Made by a program: the position numbers and the translations under genes
DNA from: Coniochaeta sp. PMI_546
Lineage: Eukaryota; Ascomycota; Sordariomycetes; Coniochaetales; Coniochaetaceae
Reading direction: 5' to 3'
Length of the DNA stretch: 64,000 nucleotides
Assembly: GCA_021432605.1 (NCBI GenBank)
Contig: MU271150.1
Span: 1,178,001 to 1,242,000, forward strand
Notes under the pieces: generated by a model
Told to the model about the DNA's origin: nothing
What the model saw: the letters and a program-made list of their open reading frames with translations, nothing else
Databases searched by the model: none
Shown: positions 1 through 11,688 of the stretch, piece by piece
Position numbering within the stretch: position 1 is the first letter of the stretch
How the letters are laid out: every line of letters begins with the position of its first letter

Positions 1-1990
1 TGTACCTTGCCTTGATATCTACACTACCTTCCACTGAGACAGAGCAGGTTGGACTTGCCTGGGCAACAGCGACCCCAACAAATGTAAAACACAAGATGAA
101 AAATAAATCCCGCGCCAACCGGTACATGGATACGGAAAATTTTCTCGCGGAGAGCAACTAGGGTTTGGGAGATCCGGGATGCTCTCCCTGGTTATCCACT
201 GGGACGGCGGCCGTTGCACTTGTTCCAGCCGCTTGGACGGCGCCGGGCCGTTTGATGCTGCCCTGGCTGCTAGGCCTTTCCGTCATCTTCCGAGCGAATG
301 CAGTGCCGCGATAGGCTAAAGTCACTCAACGACATCAGATTGGCAGTCTTGGGACTCATGTCGACATCAAAATAGGTGCAGCCGCAGGAGCAGCCGCACC
401 GTAACATCGATGCCTACCAGGATGTGCTGGATATGCGACATAGTTCACATATCTCTTGGAGGATGGATGCCATCGGCCCTCACTCGGTCGACTGCCTCAT
501 CTTCAACACGGTAGCTACATGGCCGGAAAATGGCTCATGAATTATATCGATGATGGGCTTACCACCCAAGGTTCTTGTTCGGTATCTTCTCCCGGACAAA
601 TACCAAAGATTGTGACTACAGTGCTTAAGCGAGACGCGAATGAGACAAGAGTTGCTGGTCATATTTGAGAGATATGACAGAGCCTCTCGCAACATTTGCC
701 GCCTCCGAAGCTTGCATGTACCCCCCAGGAAAGCCTCGCGCAGGTGCATATGATTAAGCGTTGACTGGCTCATGAGCATTGATCTGAGCTTCTTTAGTCC
801 AGCCTGTGTTAGTAGTTGACATCGTTATGCCCCATATGAGGCGCGCATGAGATCAAGTTCCACACTACTGGGACGGGCCGGATGCTAGGTACTACTGATC
901 GCATTTGGCACCAAGGCGTTATGGACATTCACCCCTCACACAGCACTATGCATCCAACCACCCTCAAGGGGAGTGGCTGCCATGGAATACCTCCTTGAAC
1001 ATGAGATCCTCAGCTGTTCGGAGGCCTCGGGCGATAACACGTACGTCTGGGGACAACACGGCTTATCCAGGGACCTCGAGGAGCAATATCCCTTCCCCGC
1101 AATGACAAAGCGCAAGCGCAGCAGCCGCCCCAACCAAGACCCGAAGAGGTACTCCCAAATCCGCATGATGCAAGTGCGCTGGCATATCTTTCTCTTTGAA
1201 CCCCTTGCTCGAACGAGATCGATCACCAAAGGCCGACGCGCTTCCCTCTCCGGCTGGGGGAAGCTTGCAGCCAGATCTTGGCCCTTCTCCCCCCCAAGGG
1301 AAGTGCAGCATGCGGAGAACAAATCGCGCCACGTTATCAATCCATCGAACGACAGGTCGCTGAGCCAGACAGCGCGCCGTGCCTGACCCTTCCAGGGGAT
1401 TTGCAGAGGGGGGACCACATCCGAGTCGGATCCCAGTCCGACCCCTCCGGCTCCTAGCTTCTCTGCACGATGACTCTATCGCGCATCAGGCTTGTCCAAC
1501 GATTCCGCCTTCGAGGTTTTCCTGGATTCGTAGTGATTCGCTCTCGCGGCTTGATCAGGCGACGCGCGTGCTCGCGCTATGCGGTAAGACTTTGACACAC
1601 AATCACACTTGATATGGTAACGCCAACATACTCGAAAGCCCGAATGACACATTTGTACTCCGGCACGAGTCTGCGACCATATTCATGAAACGCAGTGGCA
1701 CGACTGCTGCCAATTAGTTAAGTCTGATGGAGTGATGAAGTATCTCCTCCGGGGACTTTGTCGAACATGGTCTCTTGTCACGCCTCATGAATGCAAGGCA
1801 AAACCTTATCCGCGATAAAAGCTGATGTGGTTTGACATACCAAAGCTCTGTCACTTGTTCAATGTTTCCAAGTACATTCTCATCAATACGGATAATGATA
1901 CGTATGCATCATGACTATCCAAACCAGAAGCATAGGGTATTGCGACAGCTTCATCCCGGTCCAGTCCTGTCCTCCACACTCTTCAGTCCA
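1..1990. other. No gene recognised
   Basis: Both strands have overlapping open frames of up to 160 codons at about 930-1420, but none starts with a convincing ATG context, matches a family I know or has spliceable partners. The G+C-rich composition of 1000-1400 makes long chance frames likely. I see no RNA gene or repeat here. Confidence 0.5.
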
Positions 1991-3714
1991 CTAATTCCTC
2001 CACAACCGCACCGCCTTATCCTTGCCTCCGCTGCCAACCATCTTGCCATCGGGACTCCAGTCCACGGCGTACACCTCGTCCTCGTGACCCGGTAGGTCAT
2101 TAGCTAGCTTGCCCGTCCGCACGTTCCAGCATTTGAGCGTCGTGTCCTTGGACGCCGACACGAGCAGCCTCGAGTCTGCAGAGAACGCACACTGGTAGAC
2201 GGGAGCAACATGTCCGCGAAGCGTGTTGATGAACTTGCCATCCCTAGAGCCCACATATTAGCCATGTTGTCAGTGCCGGTAAAGGGTGGGGAGGGGAACT
2301 CACCGAGCATTCCACAGCTTCGTATGATTATCCCAACTCGCGCTCGCAATCAACGTCCCGTCCGGCGAGAACGTAACATGATTGACCTGCTTCTGATGGC
2401 CCAGCATCCTGGCAACCGGCTTCGTGCCCTCGTTCATCGGATCCCAGAGGTACATAGAGAAGTCATCACTAGCCGAAGCTAGCCGTTCGACAACCTTGCC
2501 CTGTATCCTAGCCGCCTTCTCGAACCTCTCCTTGGCCAGCGCCCTCTTCCCCTCTTCCGTGTCCGGGACCTCCTTCCCGTACTCAAAGTACCCCGTCCTC
2601 AGGACATGATCGGTCGACAGCGCCAGGTGATTGACCCAATGCGCGTGCGCGCTGAGCGTACACACCAGCGTCCCCTTGACCGCGTCCCAGACCTTGACCG
2701 TCTTGTCGTGGCTGGCCGTGTAGATCAGGCCCGTCCCCTTGTCGCCGCCCGCCCCCCACCTCACGCAGCTGACGCTGCCCTTGTGCCCTCCCAGGACGTG
2801 CTCCGTCCTCCCCGTGTTGACGACCCATATCCTGACGCTGCCGTCCTTGCTCGCGGACGCGAGACGCGGCGTGCCGTCGCGCCAGAGATGGTAGGGCTCC
2901 CAGGCTAGGCCGAGAACCCACTTGCTGTGTCCCTTGAACTCGCCTCCCGGCGCGAGCTTGCCCGTCTCCGGGTCCCAGACCCGGACGGTCTTGTCCATGC
3001 TGCATGTCGCCAGCCGGCTGCCGTCCGGCGCCCAGGAGACGCCCAGCACCCAGCCTGTGTGCCCTGCTAGGGTGCGGAAAGGCGTGCCGGTGTCGGGGTC
3101 CCATATGCGGGCTGTGTTGTCGCCTGACCCGGTGGCGAGCCGCGAGGGAGAGTTTGGCGAGAATGAGGCGCAGAGGATGGGCTGGCCGTGGCCTGGGATG
3201 CGGTGCGCGAGGCGCGAGACGGCCTGGACGCGGAAGATGGATTGCGGCTCGGCGGCGAGGGTGAGGGTTGTTTCGAAGGGGGATGTTATGCCGTGGGAGG
3301 CGAGAAGGGGGAGCAGGGCGGAGGGGTTGGTCGGGTAGAAGTCAAGGATTGTTGTTGTTGGTGTTGAGGAGTCTTTGGAGGGGGTGGAGACGTGGATTCG
3401 GAAGCGGTAAGGGGTGTGGTCTTCGCGGTCCTGGATGATAGATAGGTCAGGCTACGATACAGGCGAGTATTGGGAACGAAGATACGTACACGTCCGAGGA
3501 GAGTATTTAATAGTAGAGAGACGTTCTTCTCTGTCGCTTGGGCTAGTGGGATCTCGACGACATCGGTCATCTGGTTGCCATCGCTGTCGACGAATCGTGC
3601 TTTGAAAGAGCCGAGATCTGCGGCAGCCACTGCTGTGACATCTTGTTGCACTTGTGAGCGCTCGAGCTCTTCTCTGCGTTGCCGCTTAGATGGGGGAGGT
3701 ACGACGGTCGCCAT
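1991..3714 (-). CDS. rsa4: Ribosome assembly protein 4 (Rsa4/Notchless, NLE + WD40)
   Basis: Nucleolar/nuclear 60S assembly factor; in the family it is the substrate that the AAA+ ATPase Rea1/Midasin pulls on to remodel and release pre-60S particles. Three exons: 3714-3490, 3430-2304 and 2243-1991, with introns of 59 and 60 nt (GTACGT...CAG, GTGAGT...TAG), giving 534 residues, the usual family length. Seen: a basic N-terminus (KRQRREE), the NLE domain at about residues 35-145, then a beta-propeller from about residue 153 with repeated GH...WD units. It closes with GGKDKAVRLWRN, very close to the family's conserved C-terminal ending. The start is ATG 3714 because the frame upstream is not protein-like. 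The frame and motifs are intact, so this is a functional single-copy housekeeping gene as far as sequence can show. Confidence 0.95.
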
Positions 3715-4479
3715 CTTCCGAGTTTCTCGTGAGGTAAGTCTGTGAGAAATGTCTCTCACCGCAGAGCTCGGTTTCTCGTGTACAGTTGTAGTAGCAGTAG
3801 TAGCGTGGAGGGGCAGAATCGGCCGGGTTTGAAAATTTTGGCGGTCTTGCTCGGCAGAAATTGGGACGGGTACCTGGGGCCCCGCACTTGTTCCCCCTCT
3901 AGTGCAAGCTGCTCCAGCCGGGTTAGGGTTAGGCGTCAGGTTACCGAGACACCTACTAATCAGTTCGGTACCCTCATATGGCACCAAAAAGCAATCTCTA
4001 CTCAAGTCTCTATTGTTATCATGCTTGTCATGTACCTGATGGCATGGAAGACAGCGAACAATCCAAAATCATGGACCAGGAAGCTATAACCTCTTGCGAT
4101 GAGGAACAAGCATGACTCGTGATGGCTTCGCCAGGTCCGACGACAGGGACCAGATCGCAAGGGCTGCCACACATGGCCAAGTACCAGAACTAAGACAGTC
4201 AGATGTGACCGGTTTGACGATGGTCTCAATACGCAGTGGCCCGATTTTGGACCTGAACTCGATCCTCGCTAATACTGGAGTTGACTCTGTGTACGAATGC
4301 TTTGGGGGAGTATACACACGCTGTACTCAGATGCCGACAACGACTATGGGGGACGGGAAGAATAACGAGGCTGAGGGATACGACTCACATCAGACCCCGA
4401 CGGAGATTCGGTTGTCTGCACAAAGAAGAAATGGCCTACAATCCAGTTCAGTTACCGAGACACTCGAGCACCATTTCGA
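3715..4479. other. Intergenic, upstream of Rsa4 and downstream of the CinA-like gene
   Basis: It should hold the Rsa4 promoter. A plus-strand frame at 4112-4705 runs into the CinA-like gene antisense and is judged a shadow. No other feature seen. Confidence 0.4.
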
Positions 4480-5025
4480 TCATCCACTCCTCGCAATCAG
4501 CGCCTCCCTCAGCCTCGAGAGCGCCTCCACGACCGTCGCCTCCCTAACCCTTTCCCGCGGTCCGGGGAAGGAGAACGGTCCCCAGGCCATGGTCCCTTCA
4601 GGACTCGCAACACCAATGTATACGGTGCCGACAGGCTTTCCGTCTTGCTCGTCCGGCCCCGCAACACCCGTCGTCCCGACGCCCCACGTCGTCGGCGTCG
4701 CCTGATCAAAAGTAGTCGTCCGCCTTGCGCCCTCCGCCATCTGCGCCGCGACGTCGGGATGTATGACGCCCTCCTTGGCGATGAGTGCTCCGTCGACCTC
4801 GAGAAGCTGCTCTTTGAGTTCGGTTGCGTACGAGACCACCCCGCCGCGGAAGGCCGCGCTGGCGCCTGGGACGGATGTCAGGGCTGCCATCACGCCGCCT
4901 GCCGTGAGGGACTCGGCTACGCCGACTGTCTCATGGGCATCGCGAAGGAGGCGAATCACGTCCCCTGCTATGTCGAGGACCGTCTCGGTGGTGCGTTGGA
5001 TGTATATCGTTTCTGAGGATGCCAT
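4480..5025 (-). CDS. CinA C-terminal-domain protein (PncC-like)
   Basis: A single-exon gene of 181 residues corresponding to the stand-alone CinA C-terminal domain. In bacteria this domain (PncC) deamidates nicotinamide mononucleotide to nicotinate mononucleotide; the role in fungi is not established. Seen: the N-terminal motif AESLTAGG at the place of the usual AESCTGG, followed by the PGAS..FRGGVVSYATELK block and a C-terminal GTTGVAGPD...GKPVGTVYIG block, all typical. The conserved Cys of the first motif is Leu here, so deamidase activity should not be assumed. ATG 5025 is chosen because it begins MASSETIY just before the domain; the open frame continues 24 codons further upstream. No introns. 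Confidence 0.85.
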   Translation of the reverse strand: MASSETIYIQRTTETVLDIAGDVIRLLRDAHETVGVAESLTAGGVMAALTSVPGASAAFRGGVVSYATELKEQLLEVDGALIAKEGVIHPDVAAQMAEGARRTTTFDQATPTTWGVGTTGVAGPDEQDGKPVGTVYIGVASPEGTMAWGPFSFPGPRERVREATVVEALSRLREALIARSG

Positions 5026-6465
5026 GTTGCTTTGTCGATGATATGCTTGTTCTCCAGGGAAGATGTCAACTTTTGTGACGACTGTCTGTATTAACAAATG
5101 TTTGACACCACAAAAAAAGACAGAGTAAGTGGCAGAAGTCCCAGTATTATTCAGTAATGCAGTGTTGGCTGATCTTCGACCACAGCAAATCGAGAGAATC
5201 GAGAGTAAGTTTCTTAGTCTTGAACAGCGTTAGCGACTCGTGTCTCCGGTAGCCTGCTACATCTCTTTGGGCTATCGAGTGACTGCTCGACTGGCCATAT
5301 ATAACATGAACTCTGGGGGTCAGATGCCTTCCAGGCTGCTGAGGCTCTGCTTCGAGAATGACATGCATTGCCAGCGTGACCCCCAAATTAGGCAGGCCCG
5401 ACGCCTTAAGCTGCGCCAATGAGGCTCGTTGAGCAGCAGCAGGCTTCAGTGTGAAGTCGAAGTCACACCATTGCCCGATATGGATGCCGTCCGGTTTGCA
5501 GCGTTATTGGGTTGAGAGTGACAACATGTCTGATGTTCTCGGGCAATCTAATTGTTTGCCACAGTCGCCCGAATCCTCAACCACGCTTCTGTCTCGCACA
5601 ACTATCCATGTAAGCCGGACATGCCCAGTTGCGGCACAACCAGAGCAGTGAACATTGATATACAGTACCTAGTTGCAAAGGTGTCTCTGCTATCCATCAC
5701 TGTAAAATCTTTGCGCTAAACAGGGGGAGCCATCACTACGCTGCATCGACATTGGGAAGAACGTCAGCATAATTTTTTTGCTTGGGCCGGTACCAAACCG
5801 CCAGAAACTTCCTGTTCTCGGAGGTGTTTCTCGACACGGCCCGTTTCACGCAGCCACGTAGCCCAGATGCCAGATGGGATATTCGTCCAGTTCCTCTCTT
5901 CCTCGCTGGTGTCTCAGCAACTCCGCGTGTATCTCGATTTACGCTCATAAACTGGATGAGACCATCTGATTGACTTGCTTATCGCCTTCTGGGATCTGAG
6001 ATGTGTCGTGAAGGGGCAGGCCTTCGATCGTTACCATGCCGACGAGACGTTCTTCAGCGCCGGTGCGAATTTTGTGTATATGACCTGGCCTTTGGTTGCG
6101 AGCGACCACGGCAACTTGATTGACTACTGTGTTGCTATGATATCACGCCTTGAAATGGTGCAGCTTAAGATGCGCATTACATCCCGGCCGTGGAACAGAT
6201 GGGCCATTATTGATCCTGACGGCATAACTTGGGCTCATGGCGGGGACCAAAACTGCAAGGATGTATAGACCGGATACTGAACCCTACTGATATGGACCAA
6301 TACTCGCCCTCATTCTGTATATCTAGACAATTAAGTTTCTTCCCTTGTCCAGGACGTGGAACACAACTCTGCCTTTGGCAGCCCGCACACCCCAACGCCA
6401 AAACCCCAGATCACCAGCAAGCTCGGAACAGAATATGAACAATCAAGTTGCAAGATATGATCCCT
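5026..6465. other. Intergenic, no gene recognised
   Basis: Only short unrelated open frames. The longest (about 5975-6268, plus) lacks an ATG start and resembles nothing I know. It lies between the 5' end of the CinA-like gene and the 3' end of the Arg/Ser-rich protein gene. Confidence 0.45.
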
Positions 6466-7279
6466 TCATCTCCTACTTCGATACCCCAACCTTTCATGGT
6501 CCCAGTCGTCTAAAAAACCAGTATCAGCATGCCGGCACGCGTCCCAAGGCTCTCGCCTCCTCGATCTCCCCCTCTCCTTTTCTTGTCGCTCGGGCGACTC
6601 GCTCCTCCTCGCATGTGACCTTTGCGAACCTTCAGACCGTTGATAGGAAACACTTGAGCTCCGCTGTAGTCTTGCAAGACCTATAACTTGCGGCTCAGCC
6701 TTCCCCTTTGCCGGACCATCCGATCCTGACGGAAAGTATTCGATCGAACCAGCGCTCTGCGGCCACTCGACATCTTGAAAGCGCTGCGGTGGATCAGGCA
6801 CGTAGTACGTTTGACGCATGTCGAAGCGAACTGACTTTTGTCGCCTCTCGTCATCGTCGTAATGACGTGACCTGTCACTGCTATTGCCGCTGCTACGGCT
6901 GCCATGACGGCGTGACTTCTTCTCCTTCTTGTCATTGACATTGCGCAGGTGAGCGCGGATCTTGCGCAGACCAGCCACTAACACATATATAAGTATAAAA
7001 CCTACGAGTGCAATGGAATAGGATCGAACATGTATACTCACGGTTCTTCTCGGATTCAGCGACCAGGAATTTCTCGAACCAGTAGTCGTACTCTCTGTCA
7101 CTCATACGACCGCTGTGCAGGGCTCTGCGCAGGCTGCGGTACACCCGCACGGCATCCTCCTCGGCTTGCCTCTGATCACGTTTCTGTCGTATCATTCTCG
7201 ACAGCTCCCAGCCAGATTTCATCGTTGTCACCAAGCTGCCGCACGCCGCGGCGGTAGCCAAGATCACCGGAATGCCCAT
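6466..7279 (-). CDS. Hypothetical Arg/Ser-rich small protein
   Basis: Two exons, 7279-7042 and 6977-6466, joined across a 64-nt GTGAGT...TAG intron, give 249 residues. ATG 7279 (MGIPVILAT) is the first true ATG in the frame. Residues 1-20 are hydrophobic and could be a membrane anchor or mitochondrial/ER signal. Next comes a helical, charged stretch (about 25-80, with MSDREYDYWFEKF). The C-terminal two thirds are low-complexity, dominated by Arg, Ser, Asp and Glu with RS/SR and KKEKKSRR runs. I do not recognise a family; the splice join preserving charged helical sequence on both sides supports it as a real gene. It probably interacts with nucleic acid or membranes, but that is only inferred from composition. 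Confidence 0.6.
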
Positions 7280-8635
7280 GTTGCGAATAGAAAGCAGGTT
7301 GGCGGGAAACTGAGGTCCAATATCGTGCACAAGGGTTTGATCTACTGAGAACGGAAAGTGCAGACGTGGTAAGTTAATAGTGATATTCGCCAGAGCTCAA
7401 ACGTATGGACAAAGAACACTGAAGGGCTCGCAAGGCATTATCAACCCTGAACAAAGGATCACAAATTGATCTAAAAGACCAGCCTCGAAATTCGTCAGTA
7501 TACGCAAAAAAGAAGTCCTAGCTGAAGTATTGCCAGGCCCGATTAGCTCGACCTTGGGAAAGGCACGTCCCATTTTTGCTCCTGAGACGGGCCAGGCGAG
7601 GCCGGTCACCGTCAGACCCGGGGACTTGAAGGAGGCACGGCAGGATTTGCAGCCCAACGTGGATTTGACAACGTCTGAGGCCTTCTAGCTGAGCCGAGGA
7701 AACCTGGGACTTCTCTCCCGTGAAACCAAACATCCATAATCAAAGACGTGGATTTTCTAGTCCAGTGCAAGGGAACTATTTTTGGCCACGGAGAGGCGAA
7801 CTCTTGAAACGAAGCGTTCAAGTTGGCCTCCAAACACATGTTTGGCACTTTCTGCCGCTCCACTCGGAGCCAAAAGTACGACAAACAGGACTCTCGAACC
7901 GGGCGAGCAAATATATATTGCTTGCACCGTCGCGCTATTGCAAGAGTGCCGCATCAGACATTCAAAAGGAAAGCACGCTGACCGCGCCGATTCCTGATAG
8001 ATACTTGAAGAACTAGTTGGTTGGACTCATTCCGCGCAGGGGGAAGGAATCCGTAGGTTATGAAAGACAATCAACGGTGGCGATTGCACACCTGTCGCGA
8101 ATGATTTCTTGACGATTACCTCAGTGGGGTTATAGCGAAAACGATGTGAAGGTAAGCCTCTCTTGTCGTGGACATTGGTGTTGTCTGTTGTTGGAAACGC
8201 ACGGCGACCGGAGCAGGTTACAGAGGCACAGTGGATTATGGGACGCGTATCGGCCGCAAATACTTCCATAGGGCTAACTCCGTACCACCTTAGTTGGCTT
8301 GTTAGTTGGCTTGGCATGGGCACGGGTGACGCAATGCTTTTCAGGGTAGGACACAGGGCTGCCTCAGCTTCCACCAAAGTCGGCAAGGTGCTGCCAAGGC
8401 TTGTCTTTCCTTGTATCGTTGCCAAGCAATGAACCATCATGGACCAAACAACTAGCTGGACGACTTCCATTCTCTTCTGTGCCTCTCACTCGTTCAATTC
8501 CTCTTCAGTTCACCATTGCGTCTTTCCATCCGTCTCGCCTCACTTTCAGATCTCTCAACTTTCAGACCAACAACGCAATTCTCTTACTTAGCAACGCGAC
8601 GCGTAGTTTGACCCCGGTACCTGAACTGCCAACTG
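7280..8635. other. Intergenic, with pyrimidine-rich tract before the exchanger gene
   Basis: No gene recognised. At 8460-8570 the plus strand is rich in C/T (tctcttctgtgcctctcac and similar), the usual look of a fungal core promoter and 5' leader, fitting transcription toward the exchanger gene at 8636. Confidence 0.45.
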
Positions 8636-11155
8636 ATGCGTAAGTGATACCTTTCTCCAGACATCTGTCGCGTGGCGCAATATATTGCCCGCACAAATCG
8701 GACCATGCACGAGACCTACGCCGCATGTCGTTCTCAACATTGGACGAGGAGATTGAAGCAAACCTTCTTGTGGTTAAACGAGTGGTCGCGTGTGCTCGCT
8801 GAGCGCACCGCACATTGACATGCGTAGAACCTCGACTAACATCCGTTACCAAAACCAGACCGTGTCCGCACCTGGGCAAGGGCTAAGGCTCATGGGCCTT
8901 CACCTCTACTTCCCGACGGCCGCCGCGCCGTGGCCGCCACTCCTCGCAGCAATGCCGGACCGGCATCCGCGACACCGGCTGCCAACCCTGCTCCGACCGT
9001 GACGAGCGAACCAAAGCCCAAGACAACCACAGAGACAGCAGCACCGCAGAGCAAACGAGCCCAGAGGGCTTCTAAAGGCGTCGCCGCTCGCTTCGGCTTG
9101 ACTGTCAAGGACATACTGTTCTCCAGCTATATCAATGTCTTACTGGTCTTCGTGCCCGTAGGCATTGCCGTGCACTTCGTCAAGGCATCTGCGGGAATCG
9201 TCTTTGCAATGAATGCAATTGCTATCATCCCTCTCGCTGGCCTTCTCAGCCATGCCACTGAGAGTGTTGCTGTTCGTATGGGAGATACTATAGGCGCTCT
9301 CATGAACGTCACCTTCGGAAACGCGGTCGAATTGATCATCTTCATGTAGGTAGACCAGTCAACAGGTGGGGATGCTTGAATCGCATGCTGACCCTCCGAT
9401 AGCATCGCCCTTGTGAAGGACGAAATCCGAATTGTGCAGGCTTCGCTACTCGGTTCAATCTTGGCGAACCTGTTGCTAATCCTGGGCATGTGCTTTCTCT
9501 TTGGTGGACTACGCTACAGAGAGCAGATCTACAACAGCACAGTGACGCAAATGAGCGCGTGTCTTCTATCGCTCAGCGTCACCAGTCTTCTCCTGCCAAC
9601 AGCCTTCCATGCCTCGTTTACCGACAACAACACGGCAGACGAGAAGGTTCTACAGGTCAGCAGGGGTGTGAGTGTCATTCTGCTGCTGGTCTATATCTTG
9701 TACCTTCTCTTCCAGCTGAACTCTCATTCATACATGTATGAGTCGACACCTCAGCATATTATCGAGAGAGAAACACACCCTGGACCAGCGGCTCAATATT
9801 TCAACTCGTCATCCAGCTCCGAGACGTCGTCCTCATCGAGCTCTGATACAGATGACTCGTCACGGTCGACGACGACTGCGAAGAAGATCAAGAGGATGAT
9901 GAAGAGAGGCAAGAAGAGCCGAATGGACAGCACAAGTTCCCCCGAGGCTACGGCCAGTGGCTCCACAGAAGCTGTGCCTCCAGAAATCACTCGCGACATT
10001 GCCGGCAAAGACGTCCAGGGCACTGCGACCGTAAATGAAGACGGAACTATCTCGGTCCCCGCAGAGGTAGTATCCGCCGTGACAGCGGATGAAGCAGGTG
10101 ATGCAGGTGACGAGATGGCCGAGGAACCAAAACAACACAGACAAAAGCACAAGCACAAACGGAGGCACCACGCCCGCAACAAGACCGGCCACGAGGATGA
10201 AAATGATTTGCAACAGACACAATCAGCCCCAACTCCAGGCGAGACGGACGACCGCCGCGTTGAATTCGCCGTGGTGCAAGACGTGGAGGGCCAACCCGAG
10301 AATGCGTCGCCGAGACCGTTTGCCTTGCGCCTTCTTCGACCTAACATCACCAAGTCGTTATCGCAGAATGTCTTTAGCACGCTGAACCCGAGCGCCGGAT
10401 CGTCAAACACCCCCAATCAGCCGCAGCAGCCCCGCCGTATAAACTCGCTACCGCTCGACCCTCGCAACCCGAAATACCGCACGTCCCCGGGCGTTCTCCC
10501 GCCAATTGTGCCGATTGTTGTAAACTCGACGCCGAAGACACAGTCCCCGGAAGGAGATGAGCACGGTCCCGAAGCCGAGATCTCTCGCACCACCGCCGTC
10601 CTACTGCTTCTCGCCTCGACCGGTCTCGTGGCACTCTGCGCCGAGTTCATGGTCGATTCGATCAATGAGGTCGTGGCAAGTGGATCAGGTGTCTCAGAGG
10701 CCTTCATAGGTCTCATCCTCCTGCCTATCGTCGGCAACGCCGCCGAGCACGTCACCGCCGTTACTGTGGCGATGAAGAACAAGATGGACCTAGCCATTGG
10801 CGTGGCACTCGGCAGCAGTATTCAGATCGCCATCTTTGTCACACCGCTCGTCGTTATCCTTGGGTGGATCATGAACAAGGAGATGAGCCTCTACTTCACC
10901 CTGTTTGAGACGGTCAGCATGTTCGTCAGTGCTTTCATTGTGAATTTCTTGGTGCTGGACGGGAGGAGTAACTATCTCGAGGGTGCGTTGCTGTGCTCGG
11001 CATACGTAATCATTGCCGTGGCAGCCTTCTTCTACCCGGATGCGAAGACGGCCAACGCACTGGGCGGTGGAGATGCTGATGGCAACGCCACCGAGAGTGT
11101 GGTCGTTGGTGCCACATTGCTGGCTAGAGGCTTCGCTTCGTTGGCAGGTTTATGA
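8636..11155 (+). CDS. Ca2+/H+ exchanger, VCX1/CAX family
   Basis: A vacuolar-type cation antiporter that moves cytosolic Ca2+ into the vacuole against H+. The model is 8636-8639, 8859-9345 and 9403-11155 (747 residues), with introns of 219 and 57 nt. The second intron is certain: it rejoins GNAVELIIF to IALVKDE, as in the family. The first is inferred. The frame at 8859-8930 has no ATG, and a canonical GTAAGT donor at 8640 directly follows ATG-C in the compatible phase. Both alpha-repeats are present: GNAVE near 155 and GNAAEH near 607. Between the two membrane halves, residues about 270-555 form a long hydrophilic insert with Ser runs, Lys/Arg patches and His-rich KHKHKRRHH, much longer than the acidic loop of yeast Vcx1. 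The N-terminal about 70 residues are also disordered. Confidence 0.85.
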
Positions 11156-11688
11156 CCTTGAGTGGCATGATGGAAAGGAATGAATGACTCTTTGCTGCTT
11201 ACTTTGTGCATATTACGCTTCTTTTTTTTTGCGGTCTCATGCATTGCCCTATGGGCGATCAGCTCGCCTGGGATGTAAACATCAGGGCATTGGGGGATCT
11301 TAGAGCAACAATGAGATTCTGACTCCAGAGAGATGTGACGATCCGGCTTGAATTGATCCTTTGTGCCTGTGAATTGTGACCCCTGGATTTGCATTATGAT
11401 CTACGTGCCTGCCCTCAGTTGGGCCGCGCCTTCCATTTCCATGGTGATCAAGGCATTTGCTGGGAGGGAGGAAGGAGCGAGACTCACATTCTTGCTGGTA
11501 TGCAACCGTGGTCGGGTCATTTGACCTTAACAGACATGTGCATCCAAGACTCTGACCAAGATTCGACAACTACCTTATTGGTTTGATCCCTCTTCCACCG
11601 TCTCGGGCCATTTCCCAGCCAGATGATCATTTCCTGCTGCCTCTTGACCTTTCCTTCATACGCCAAAATATCCCGAGATAGGTCCGCC
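11156..11688. other. Intergenic between exchanger and MSH4
   Basis: It contains the exchanger's 3' flank and the MSH4 promoter. An in-frame ATG at 11623 could extend MSH4 by 22 residues. Nothing else seen. Confidence 0.4.

Noticed and set aside
936-1418. Overlapping frames of 137 and 160 codons on opposite strands
   Set aside because: Neither starts at a convincing ATG or shows a known motif; G+C-rich composition explains them.
9793-10416. A 207-codon minus-strand frame
   Set aside because: Antisense of the low-complexity loop of the exchanger.
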